This document shows, in pieces, positions 15,890 to 23,994 of a stretch of 64,000 nt of DNA (the first letter of the stretch is position 1; each line of letters opens with the position of its first letter). The DNA is from Blastomonas sp. AAP53. Lineage in GTDB: Bacteria; Pseudomonadota; Alphaproteobacteria; Sphingomonadales; Sphingomonadaceae. The stretch covers positions 1 to 64,000 of the forward strand of contig NZ_ANFZ01000018.1 of the NCBI RefSeq assembly GCF_000331245.1, read 5' to 3'. The notes under the pieces are model-generated. The model searched no databases. It was not told the DNA's origin and worked only from the letters and a program-made list of their open reading frames with translations. The position numbers and the translations under genes are program-made.

Positions 15890-18403
15890 TCAAAACTTGT
15901 AGGCGACCTCGACACCGATGCGGCGCAGACCGCCGGGCGAGATGAACGATCCGCCAAATTCGGCAGCGGTGATGACCTCGTTCAGGTACTCGCGCTTGAG
16001 AACGTTGTCGGCGAACACCGTCATCCGCCAGTTTTCACCCTCAAGCCCGGCGCGCAGGTCGAGCACGCCAAAGGCTTCGCGCCGCGTTACGCCATAGTCG
16101 GCATCGCCGACAAAAGCCGGCAGCGCGAGCGCCGATCCCGGCAGCAGGCCGCTGAAGATCGTAGGCACGGTATTGTTCTGCAGCGTGTGGAACCAGGTCG
16201 GCCCGGTAATGCGGTAATCGGCGCGCACCACCAGATCGAAGGTGCTGGCGATCGGGGCGACCATCTGGCTGCCCAGGTTGATGGTATAATCGGCGGTCGA
16301 CGGCGACTTGTTGCCCACCGTCTGGGGGCGCGACGCGTTGGCCTTGATCTCGCTTTCGGTGACGTTGAACGCACCGAAGATCGTCCAGCCGGGCGTGACT
16401 TCCGCATTCAAATTGAGTTCTGCCCCGTAGAGCTGGACCTCGTCGATGTTCGATACCACGCGCAGCAGGCCAAAGCCGCCGACGAAGAATTCGAAGAACT
16501 GCATGTCATCGACATCGGTGTAATAGCCCGCAAGGTCGAAGGTGACCTTGCCATCCAGCAGCGAACCCTTGATGCCCCCTTCAAAGGCGCTCGACGTTTC
16601 CTTTCGATAATTGTCGGTGATGCGGACGTCCGAACCGATGAACTGGTTGAACGACTGGTCGATGACCGCCGCTGACCCTGAGTTGTTGAATCCGCCCGCC
16701 TTGAAGCCGATTCCCCAGTTCGCATAGAGGTTGACCGCATCGCTCATGGCCCAGCGGAAGGTCAGCTTGGGCTGCAGCTGCTTGTAGCTTTGCGACTTGT
16801 CGGCGATCGCGCCGCCCACCTGGCCGGGGTTGATCGGGCCACCGGTGAACGGATCGGTGACCAGGGGCACGCGGTTCGACACGCTGCGGTCTTCGATGTC
16901 ATAGCGCAGGGCCAGACCGATATTGACCACATCGTTCCAGTTGTAATCCGCCGAACCGAAGGCGGCGTAGACGTCGGTGCTGAACCGGTCGAAATACAGC
17001 TGCGTGGTCGGGTTGCTGGTGTTGGGCGCGTTGTAGAGCGAGCGGATGATGCCCTGGCCCAGGTCCGCGCCCAGGCTGACGCCGACATCGCGGCTGATGT
17101 TGAGGTAATACGCGCCCAGCTGCCAGTTGAACGGACCATCGCCGGTCGACGAGAGGCGCACTTCGCCGCTGAAGTCTTCCTGCTCGCGGATCTGATATTG
17201 CGTGCCGTCGCATGTGGTCGGGCTGTACGGGCCGAAGGTCGATCCGGTCGCGGGCGCGAAGATGAACGGCACCGGGGTCGCCCCGATGAAGCCGGGCTGG
17301 TTGACCGGGAAGCCGGTCAGCGCTGCCGTGCTGGCAAAGCAGGAATTCGACGCCGCGACCGACGCGGGCGTGGCGCCGGGGAAGGTGAAGCGGGCAAAGT
17401 CTGCCGAGGTGCCGTCTGCCGTCAGCGACTGGTCGACATTGCTGTACAGGCCCCACAGCGTCAACTTGGCGAAGTCGAATTCATGCTCCAGCTTGATTGA
17501 GGCATCGAGCGTCGTCTGGTCGTTGGTCGGGCGGATGTTGTTGTAGAAGTTGAACGGGTGGCGGTTCACGTCCTCGAAGAACGCAGGGTTGGCGCCTGCG
17601 AAATTGGGCAGATGGAACGCGGCGTTGAACGCGATGGATGCACCGGTGAGGTCCGAATATCGGGCCTTCGCGTCGATTTCGGTGCGGTCGCCCAGTTGCG
17701 CGACGAACCTGCCATCGACCGACCAGACCTCCTGGTCATCGATGGTCTTGGAGTTGTTGAGGAAGATGTTGCGATAGAAGCCATCGGTCTTCAGATACGA
17801 GCCCGAGAGCACGAACCCGGCGTTTTCGCCCACCGGCACCGAGATGAAGGCGTTGCCGCGATAGGTCTGCTGCTGCGCGGCGCTCAGCTCGATTCCCGCT
17901 TCCAGCGTATCGCCAGGCTTCATCGTCTGGATGACGATCGCACCGGCAGCGGCGTTGCGGCCGTAGAGCGCGCCCTGTGGTCCTTTGAGAATTTCGATCT
18001 GGCGCAGCGTGCCCTGGTTCTGGTTGAGCTGCGCGGTGTTGGTCTTGAGAATGCCGTCGACGACCAGCGCCACCGAGCTTTCGGCATCGCGCGCACCGTT
18101 GATGCCGCGAATGTTGATCTGCGTATCGCCCGCCTCTGCCGTGCCGGTAACGATCGTCACGCCCGGCGTCAGCTGAACGAACTGGTCGGCGGTGTCCACG
18201 CCGGTCTTCTGGATCGCATCGGCGGTGAACACGGTGATCGATGCCGGAACATCGGCGAGCTCTTCATTCTGGCGGCGGGCGGTGACGATGATGACATCAT
18301 CGCTGGCCTCGACCTGATCGGCCTGCTGCGCCAGCGCGGGTGTCGCCAGCGCACTGGCGAGAACGGTGGCCGATGCTGCGGCAAACAAACTGGATATGCG
18401 CAT
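15890..18403 (-). CDS. TonB-dependent receptor
   Basis: Outer-membrane receptor of 837 residues for energised uptake of a substrate. A signal peptide (MRISSLFAAASATVLASALATPALAQ) precedes an N-terminal plug domain (about 35-160: VIIVTARRQNEELADVPASITVF, INIRGINGARDAES, LKGPQGALYGRNAAAGAI). A 22-strand-type barrel follows, ending in the outer-membrane signature aromatic (VEVAYKF). The ATG at 18403 has AGGGAG upstream. It is the last gene of the minus operon that starts with the racemase-fold gene, 74 bases after a SnoaL-like gene. This suggests it imports the compound the island degrades. Iron uptake is an alternative, but nothing in the context supports it. Confidence 0.9.
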   Translation of the reverse strand: MRISSLFAAASATVLASALATPALAQQADQVEASDDVIIVTARRQNEELADVPASITVFTADAIQKTGVDTADQFVQLTPGVTIVTGTAEAGDTQINIRGINGARDAESSVALVVDGILKTNTAQLNQNQGTLRQIEILKGPQGALYGRNAAAGAIVIQTMKPGDTLEAGIELSAAQQQTYRGNAFISVPVGENAGFVLSGSYLKTDGFYRNIFLNNSKTIDDQEVWSVDGRFVAQLGDRTEIDAKARYSDLTGASIAFNAAFHLPNFAGANPAFFEDVNRHPFNFYNNIRPTNDQTTLDASIKLEHEFDFAKLTLWGLYSNVDQSLTADGTSADFARFTFPGATPASVAASNSCFASTAALTGFPVNQPGFIGATPVPFIFAPATGSTFGPYSPTTCDGTQYQIREQEDFSGEVRLSSTGDGPFNWQLGAYYLNISRDVGVSLGADLGQGIIRSLYNAPNTSNPTTQLYFDRFSTDVYAAFGSADYNWNDVVNIGLALRYDIEDRSVSNRVPLVTDPFTGGPINPGQVGGAIADKSQSYKQLQPKLTFRWAMSDAVNLYANWGIGFKAGGFNNSGSAAVIDQSFNQFIGSDVRITDNYRKETSSAFEGGIKGSLLDGKVTFDLAGYYTDVDDMQFFEFFVGGFGLLRVVSNIDEVQLYGAELNLNAEVTPGWTIFGAFNVTESEIKANASRPQTVGNKSPSTADYTINLGSQMVAPIASTFDLVVRADYRITGPTWFHTLQNNTVPTIFSGLLPGSALALPAFVGDADYGVTRREAFGVLDLRAGLEGENWRMTVFADNVLKREYLNEVITAAEFGGSFISPGGLRRIGVEVAYKF

Positions 18404-18477
18404 GATGTGAACTCCCTGAAATGCTGTGGTTCCCCCGAACCATTTTTGGCTTGTGGCGGCTGTTGTCATGCTGGTCC

Positions 18478-18876
18478 TCAGACCAGCACGTTGGCTCCGC
18501 TCATATAGACATGGACTTCCTGGAACTTGCCGTCGCGCAGGCGCCAGAAATTGGTGTTGGTCAGGCTCGTCACGCTGCCATCGGCGGCGGTCAGGTCTGC
18601 GATGAAACTCGCCGCTATCCGCCCATTGGTCTCATCGACGGTGCAAGTGAAATCGCGGTGGACGATGGTTTCGTACGCGCCGAAGAAATCGGCGAACATC
18701 CGCTCGATCTCGGCCTTGCCCGCGTGCGTGGTAAAGCTGGTCTGGACGGTGAACAAAGCCTCGTCGTGGAAGCAGGCGAGCGTGGCCGCCATGTCCTTGG
18801 CATCGACGCTGGCAAAATAGGTCTGGGTGGCAAACTGGATCAGTTCATCGCGGCTGAGCGTGGGTGCATATTGCAT
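18478..18876 (-). CDS. SnoaL-like / NTF2-fold protein (second copy)
   Basis: A 132-residue protein of the SnoaL/NTF2-like alpha+beta cone fold, whose members are polyketide cyclases, hydratases, isomerases or binding proteins. Visible signatures are the N-terminal helix with YFASVDAKDMAATLACFHDEALF, then FADFFGAYETIVHRDF, and an ending strand FQEVHVYMSGANVLV. It resembles the neighbouring 143-residue protein (both have a ..DVYVYMSG/EVHVYMSG end and a D-M-A/D-Q count helix). The pair probably arose by duplication and may form a heterodimer. The start overlaps the previous stop as TGATG, so translation is coupled. Substrate is unknown. Confidence 0.7.
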   Translation of the reverse strand: MQYAPTLSRDELIQFATQTYFASVDAKDMAATLACFHDEALFTVQTSFTTHAGKAEIERMFADFFGAYETIVHRDFTCTVDETNGRIAASFIADLTAADGSVTSLTNTNFWRLRDGKFQEVHVYMSGANVLV

Positions 18877-19307
18877 CAGGCGTCCCCTTCTTTCAGCAGA
18901 TTGTCGCCGCTCATGTAGACGTAGACGTCCTTGAACAGCCGGTCCTCGAGATAGAAGCGGTTGCAGTTTTCATAGCGCAACTGCTCGCCGCCATTGGGCG
19001 TGATCAGCACGGTGAACTGCGAGCAGACCGCATTCGATTCCGGGTCTGCGACATGGACGAAATTGCCGTGCCAGATCTGCTCGAAATCGGCGAACAGCTT
19101 GACGAACATCGCCCGGATCGCCTCGCGGCCCTCGTGCACGGTGTTCGATGTCACCTCGGTCAGCGTGGCGTCGGGTGCAAAGCAGTTGAGCACCTGATCC
19201 ATGTTCTTGTTATCGACGCCGTCGAAATACCGCTTGGTGACGATGTCGATATAAAACGGATACGGCAGAGGCACTTGCCCTGCGCCCCCGGGTGACCAGT
19301 CTGCCAT
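18876..19307 (-). CDS. SnoaL-like / NTF2-fold protein (first copy)
   Basis: A 143-residue protein of the same fold as its downstream neighbour: YFDGVDNKNMDQVLNCFAPDATL, then FVKLFADFEQIWHGNFVHV, then LFKDVYVYMSGDNLL. It has no signal peptide. The start codon overlaps the racemase-fold gene stop by one base (TGATG), and its own stop overlaps the second copy in the same way. The three proteins are therefore made from one coupled message. Many ring-cleavage and alkaloid or terpenoid catabolic clusters carry such proteins as small hydratases or isomerases, but no specific reaction can be assigned. Confidence 0.7.
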   Translation of the reverse strand: MADWSPGGAGQVPLPYPFYIDIVTKRYFDGVDNKNMDQVLNCFAPDATLTEVTSNTVHEGREAIRAMFVKLFADFEQIWHGNFVHVADPESNAVCSQFTVLITPNGGEQLRYENCNRFYLEDRLFKDVYVYMSGDNLLKEGDA

Positions 19308-20059
19308 CAGAACCAACCCTTTCTTATGTCTGCATCCTTGGGCACTTCCGGCATCGGAAACGCCTTTTTGCTGTGCGTCAGCCCGCATTCGATCAGGCCT
19401 TCCATGAACTTCCATGCGATCTGGCCCGGGTTTATCACCGGGATCGGCAGGTTGGCGGCGAGGAACGCCGCCGACTGGTGCATGGTGGTGGAGCCGAGCA
19501 CGATGACGTCGGCGCCGTCCTCTTCCATCGCGCGGGTCGCCTCGGCCTTCAATTTGTCGAAGATCACCTCTTCCTTGCCCGCGAGCAGTTCGGTGACATC
19601 GGGCCGGGTGTTGATCGACCGCAGCGAGGCGACGCGGTCCCAGAAGCCATATTCGGTCAGCGTCTTCTGATAGAGCGGGAACCATTCGGGCCACATCGTG
19701 AGCACGGCGAACTTCTTGCCCAGCATCATCGCAGCGGCAAACGCAGCCTCACCCGGCCCGATCACCGGGATCGTGAGGCGCGAGCGCAGCGCGCGCAGCC
19801 CCGAATCGCTGACGGTATCGATGAGGACGCCCGAATAGCCTTCCTCTTCCGCGGTGACTCCGGCCTGGAACACCGTCCAGTCCATCAGCAGCATGTCGTG
19901 ATAGCTGTCGCCGAGCGCCGCGCCCCAGGGCACGGCAACGAATTCGGGCACGAAACCGGGGCGGACGAAGTCTGCAGGCAGTTGCTCGGCGCGGGCCGCG
20001 ACGCCGGCTGCGTCCATGGGGATGGGAACTATAACCTTGATGCGGCGATCATCTGTCAT
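19307..20059 (-). CDS. Asp/Glu/hydantoin racemase-superfamily protein lacking both catalytic Cys
   Basis: A 250-residue protein with the two-domain racemase fold. In hydantoin, Asp and Glu racemases each domain supplies a catalytic Cys, in contexts like ACFGDPG and LGCAGM. Here the corresponding positions read DTVSDSG (T82) and LGSTTMH (S190), and the only Cys is C225. The rest of the scaffold is kept (PVIGPGEAAFAAAMMLG, DGADVIVLGS, PIPVINPG). Proton transfer by a Cys pair is therefore impossible, so a racemase or isomerase label should not be taken literally. The ATG at 20059 follows GGGGG. It is the first gene of the minus operon with two SnoaL-like genes and a TonB receptor, facing the GntR gene. 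Confidence 0.7.
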   Translation of the reverse strand: MTDDRRIKVIVPIPMDAAGVAARAEQLPADFVRPGFVPEFVAVPWGAALGDSYHDMLLMDWTVFQAGVTAEEEGYSGVLIDTVSDSGLRALRSRLTIPVIGPGEAAFAAAMMLGKKFAVLTMWPEWFPLYQKTLTEYGFWDRVASLRSINTRPDVTELLAGKEEVIFDKLKAEATRAMEEDGADVIVLGSTTMHQSAAFLAANLPIPVINPGQIAWKFMEGLIECGLTHSKKAFPMPEVPKDADIRKGWF

Positions 20060-20109
20060 GCGAACCCCCAAGCTGGATCGTTCCATAGGTCGATCCATGG
20101 CTTGACGGT

Positions 20110-20121
20110 ATTGTATACAAA
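20110..20121. promoter_or_regulatory. GntR/FadR-type operator, copy 1
   Basis: ATTGTATACAAA contains the perfect palindrome TTGTATACAA (20111-20120), fitting the TnGT..ACnA pattern of GntR/FCD regulators. It lies between the divergent racemase-fold and GntR genes. An 11 of 12 base match (20949-20960) precedes the HMG-CoA-lyase-like gene. Confidence 0.65.
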
Positions 20122-20214
20122 TGTCTATCGTCAATAGCGAAATTTGGTTGGCATGCGATCAACCGGTTTCGGTTCCGGCCAGGCAAGGGACGCCAAAGGT
20201 GGCGGGACTGTGGG

Positions 20215-20913
20215 ATGGGATTGAAAACAATGGAAAAAGCCGCAACACCGCGCGCGTCGGACATTGCTTATGACAAGATCCGGCAGTTCGTGCTGTCGGG
20301 GCGTGCCGAACCGGGCGAGCAACTGACCGAAGAGCAGCTGGCGCGCATTTCCGGCGTTTCGCGCACGCCGGTGCGCGAGGCGGTGCGGCGGCTGGAGAAC
20401 GAACTGCTGATCGTGCGCAGCGATTCCAAGCGGCTGTTCGTCGCCGACTGGACGGCGGGCGACATCGACGAGATGTTCGTTTTGCGTGGCATGCTGGAGG
20501 GGCACGCGGCCAGCCGTGCGGCGCGGAACATCACCAGCCGCCAAATCGAGGAGCTGGGCCAGATTTCGGATTTGCTCGATGCGGCAGTCCACGCCAATCC
20601 CCCCGATGTGGCCGAGTTTTTGGCGCAAAATCGACGCTTTCACGATATCATCCTCGATGCCGCGCGTTCACCCCGGCTGAGTGCGATGCTGCCGATGCTG
20701 GTCGAGCAGCCGGTCGTCCGCCGCACGGCCGCGCAGTATCGCACCGACGAGCTGGTGCAGTCCGCGCGCGAGCATCGCGAGCTGATCACAGCCTTTGCCG
20801 CGCGGGATTCGCATTGGGCGAGGGCGGTGATGACCAGCCATATCCGCCGCGCCTTTCATGTGTTCAGCAGCACGGCCATGCGCCGTAGCGAGCAGGTGCA
20901 GGCCAATGATTGA
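20215..20913 (+). CDS. GntR family regulator, FCD domain
   Basis: Repressor-type regulator of 232 residues. The N-terminal winged helix (about 15-75) shows AYDKIRQFVLSGRAEPGEQLTEEQLARISGVSRTPVREAVRRLE with the family's RTPVREA recognition helix. The FCD ligand domain follows with metal-binding features NRRFHDIILDA, EHRELITAF and SHIRRAF, typical of members that bind organic acids. It stands between the two arms of the catabolic island, and two matching operators flank it, so it very likely controls both arms and itself. A second start at 20230 is equally plausible. Confidence 0.9.
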   Translation: MGLKTMEKAATPRASDIAYDKIRQFVLSGRAEPGEQLTEEQLARISGVSRTPVREAVRRLENELLIVRSDSKRLFVADWTAGDIDEMFVLRGMLEGHAASRAARNITSRQIEELGQISDLLDAAVHANPPDVAEFLAQNRRFHDIILDAARSPRLSAMLPMLVEQPVVRRTAAQYRTDELVQSAREHRELITAFAARDSHWARAVMTSHIRRAFHVFSSTAMRRSEQVQAND

Positions 20914-20948
20914 ACCAATTTCTCGCAGGTCTGGACGAGCAGAATTGA

Positions 20949-20960
20949 AATGTATACAAA
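20949..20960. promoter_or_regulatory. GntR/FadR-type operator, copy 2
   Basis: AATGTATACAAA, differing from copy 1 by one base, lies directly before the HMG-CoA-lyase-like gene. The central TATACA could also serve as a -10 element, which would start transcription almost at the ATG at 20968. An earlier ATG at 20950 overlaps the site. Confidence 0.6.
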
Positions 20961-20967
20961 CCCCGGC

Positions 20968-21873
20968 ATGAGCAGCCTCCAGATCGTCGAAGTCGGCCCG
21001 CGTGACGGGCTGCAGAACGAACCCGATATCGTGTCCACCGCCGACAAGCTGGCGATGATCGGTCGCATGATCGATTCGGGTGCGCGGCGGCTGGAGGTCG
21101 CCAGCTTCGTCCATCCCCAGCGCGTGCCGCAGATGGCCGATGCCGAAGCCGTGATCGCCGGGCTGCCGGATCGGGCGGACGTCTCGTACATCGGCCTGAC
21201 GCTGAACAAGCGCGGCGTGCTGCGCGCGCTGGCGACGCGCGAAGGCGGCAGGCGCGGGGTGGACGAGATCGGCTGCGTCATCGTCGCCACCGACACCTTC
21301 GGGCAGAAGAACCAGGGGCAGACGGTGGCAGAAGGCATCGCCGAGGCGAGCGAGATGATCCGCTTTGCCAAGGCAGAAAGCCTGATAGCGCAGGTGACCA
21401 TCTCTGCCGCGTTCGGTTGTCCGTTCGAGGGCGATGTGCCGCCGCAGCGGGTTGTCGATATCGCCAGGGCGGTGCTTGAGGCCGGGCCCGCGGAGATCGC
21501 GCTCGCAGACACCATCGGCGTCGGCGTGCCTGCGCAGGTGACCGATCTGTACGGCCGTCTCGCCGAGTTCGTGCCCGCTGACGTGCGACTGCGCGCACAT
21601 TTTCACAACACCCGCGGCACCGGCATCGCCAATGCCTGGGCCGCGATCGAGGCTGGGGTGAAGGTGCTGGATGCCAGCCTTGGCGGCCTGGGCGGATGTC
21701 CGTTCGCGCCCAAGGCCACCGGCAATATTGCCACCGAAGAGCTGATCTATCTCGCACAGCGGTCAGGAATTGACCACGGCATGGACCTCGACGGTGTGAT
21801 TGCTGCCAATCGCTGGATGGCCGGAGTTCTTGGCCGCGAGCTGCCATCCCTCGTCGCGCGCGCTGCGGCATAG
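20968..21873 (+). CDS. Hydroxymethylglutaryl-CoA lyase family enzyme
   Basis: TIM-barrel aldolase/lyase of 301 residues of the HMGL-like family, cleaving 3-hydroxy-3-methylglutaryl-CoA or a related 3-hydroxyacyl-CoA. Signatures are IVEVGPRDGLQNE (residues 5-17), a metal site with HFHNTRGTG, and the C-terminal GLGGCPFAPKATGNIATE containing the lyase Cys. These are the key residues of true HMG-CoA lyases, so activity is expected. The real substrate may differ because no leucine-degradation gene is nearby and a CoA transferase is in the same operon. The ATG at 20968 leaves the operator upstream; 20950 would place it within the coding region. Confidence 0.85.
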   Translation: MSSLQIVEVGPRDGLQNEPDIVSTADKLAMIGRMIDSGARRLEVASFVHPQRVPQMADAEAVIAGLPDRADVSYIGLTLNKRGVLRALATREGGRRGVDEIGCVIVATDTFGQKNQGQTVAEGIAEASEMIRFAKAESLIAQVTISAAFGCPFEGDVPPQRVVDIARAVLEAGPAEIALADTIGVGVPAQVTDLYGRLAEFVPADVRLRAHFHNTRGTGIANAWAAIEAGVKVLDASLGGLGGCPFAPKATGNIATEELIYLAQRSGIDHGMDLDGVIAANRWMAGVLGRELPSLVARAAA

Positions 21874-21932
21874 GGGCGGATCAAATAGTCAATCGTGTCG
21901 GCGTTCGCGTCGGCGAGCCAAGGGGTGAAGGA

Positions 21933-23990
21933 ATGAGTTACAGGCTGGGTGTCGATGTGGGCGGCACATTTACCGATCTGCTGCTGTTCGACGAGCAATC
22001 GGGTGCGTTCTGGCGGCACAAGACCCCTTCGACACCGCACGACAGCTCCGAGGGCATTCTCGTCGGCGTGCAGGCGATCTGCGCCAGCGCCGGCATCACC
22101 CCTGCCGATGTCGAGATTTTCCTCCACGGCACCACCGTCGCCACCAATGCGGTGCTCGAAGGCAAGGGCGCGCGCGTTGGCCTGATCGTTACCGAAGGCT
22201 ATCGCCAGGTGATGCAGATCGCGCGCAGCTTTGTTCCCGGCGGCCTGGCCGGCTGGATCGTCTGGCCCAAGCCGACCCCGCTCGCAGCTCTCGAAGACAC
22301 CGTCGAGGTGACTGGCCGCATGTCGGCGCAGGGCGAAGAGATGCGCGGTACCGATGATGCCGATATCCGCGCTGCGCTGGAAAAGCTTAAAAGCCAAGGC
22401 GTCGAGGCGCTGACCGTCAGCCTGATGAACGCGTACCTGAACGGCGCGCATGAAAAACGCGTCGCCGAGCTCGCTGCAGAGGTCATGCCCGATGTGCCGA
22501 TCTCGCTCAGCCACATCGTGCTGCCCGAGATGCAGGAATACGAACGCACGCTGACCACTGTTGCCAATGCTGCGGTGCGCCCGGTCGTCGGCCGCTATGT
22601 CCGCAATCTGCGCAGCCGCCTGCGCGATGCCGGCATGGCCGGCAAGCTGGCGCTGCTGCGTTCCGATGGCGGGCTCATGAGCTCCGAAAAGTCGGAAGAG
22701 CACCCCGTCTCGCTGCTGATGTCCGGTCCCGCAGGCGGCGTCACCGGCGCGATCTGGGTCGGCAAGAACGCCGGGATCAGGAACATCCTCACGCTCGACG
22801 TCGGCGGCACCTCGACCGACGTGGCGCTGATCGAGAATCTGGAGGCGCGCCGGGTGCGCACCACCGAGGTCGGGCATCTGTCGGTCCGCGCCTCGGCCCT
22901 CGACGTCAAGACCGTGGGCGCGGGCGGCGGCTCGATCGCCTATGTGCCGGAATTGACCGGCGCGCTGCGTGTCGGCCCGCAATCGGCAGGCGCAGTGCCG
23001 GGGCCGGTGGCCTATGGCAAGGGCGGCGAACTGCCCACGGTGACCGACGCCAATGTCGTGCTGGGATACCTGCCCGAAGCCCTGCTCGGGGGCACGTTCA
23101 AGCTCGACCGTGAAGGTGCCAAGAAGGCGGTGCAGACCATTGCCGACGCGCTCAAGATCGATCTGTACGCCGCCGCGCGCGGCATCATCGATATCGTCAA
23201 CGAGAACATGTTCGGCGCGCTGCGCATGATCTCGGTGCAGCAGGGCTATGACCCGCGCGACTTCGCGCTGATGGGCTTTGGCGGCGCGGGCCCGCTGCAC
23301 GTCAACGCCGTGGCACGGCTGATGGGCAGCTGGCCTGCGGTCTCGCCGGTGAGCCCTGGCGTGCTGTGCGCGCTGGGCGATGCGACGACCCGGATGCGCA
23401 CCGAAACCGCGCGCAGCTTCTCACGGCTCGCAAGCGCCACCACGCTGGAGGAACTGGGCGGCATCCTCGACGAAATGGCGAGCCAGATCGGCGATGAACT
23501 GGTCTCGGAAGGCGTCGCGAAGGAAGACGTCACGATCACCTTCGAGGTCGATGTGCGCTATGCGGGCCAGGCCTTCGAGGTGCCGATGGCGGTCACCCGC
23601 GAGGAGCTGCACACGCACGGCATCGAATGGCTGACCGGCAGGTTCGACGAGGAACACCACCGGCTGTTCACCTTCAACATGGATAGCGAGCACGAGATCG
23701 TGAACCTGCGCGCCGTCGCGATGGGCCTGGCGCTCGACCTGCCTGCTGCGAAACTTGCTGAGGGCAATGGCGATCCGTCTGCGGCCAAGCTGCGAGATCA
23801 CGAATTGTGGATGGACGGGGCGATGATGCCCGCCGTCATCTACGACCGCTCGAAGCTGCTCGCAGGCGACGTGATCCCCGGCCCTGCCATCGTCATCGAA
23901 ATGGATTCCACCACGCTGATCGAAGCCGACTGCACCGGCACCGTCGATGCCGTCGGCAACATCCTGATCACGCTCAAGACGGGGAACTGA
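21933..23990 (+). CDS. Hydantoinase/oxoprolinase family, A subunit (HyuA-like)
   Basis: ATP-dependent subunit of 685 residues with an actin-like fold. VDVGGTFTDLLLFD near residue 8 and LHGTTVATNAVLEGKGA near residue 65 are the nucleotide-binding signatures, and LDVGGTSTDVALI near residue 290 the second. Relatives include N-methylhydantoinase, 5-oxoprolinase, acetone and acetophenone carboxylases and caprolactamase, all coupling ATP hydrolysis to carboxylation or to opening of a stable ring amide. With the B subunit four bases downstream it forms such an enzyme here. The exact ring or ketone substrate cannot be read from sequence. The start is preceded by AAGGGGTGAAGGA. Confidence 0.9.
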   Translation: MSYRLGVDVGGTFTDLLLFDEQSGAFWRHKTPSTPHDSSEGILVGVQAICASAGITPADVEIFLHGTTVATNAVLEGKGARVGLIVTEGYRQVMQIARSFVPGGLAGWIVWPKPTPLAALEDTVEVTGRMSAQGEEMRGTDDADIRAALEKLKSQGVEALTVSLMNAYLNGAHEKRVAELAAEVMPDVPISLSHIVLPEMQEYERTLTTVANAAVRPVVGRYVRNLRSRLRDAGMAGKLALLRSDGGLMSSEKSEEHPVSLLMSGPAGGVTGAIWVGKNAGIRNILTLDVGGTSTDVALIENLEARRVRTTEVGHLSVRASALDVKTVGAGGGSIAYVPELTGALRVGPQSAGAVPGPVAYGKGGELPTVTDANVVLGYLPEALLGGTFKLDREGAKKAVQTIADALKIDLYAAARGIIDIVNENMFGALRMISVQQGYDPRDFALMGFGGAGPLHVNAVARLMGSWPAVSPVSPGVLCALGDATTRMRTETARSFSRLASATTLEELGGILDEMASQIGDELVSEGVAKEDVTITFEVDVRYAGQAFEVPMAVTREELHTHGIEWLTGRFDEEHHRLFTFNMDSEHEIVNLRAVAMGLALDLPAAKLAEGNGDPSAAKLRDHELWMDGAMMPAVIYDRSKLLAGDVIPGPAIVIEMDSTTLIEADCTGTVDAVGNILITLKTGN

Positions 23991-23994
23991 ACTC

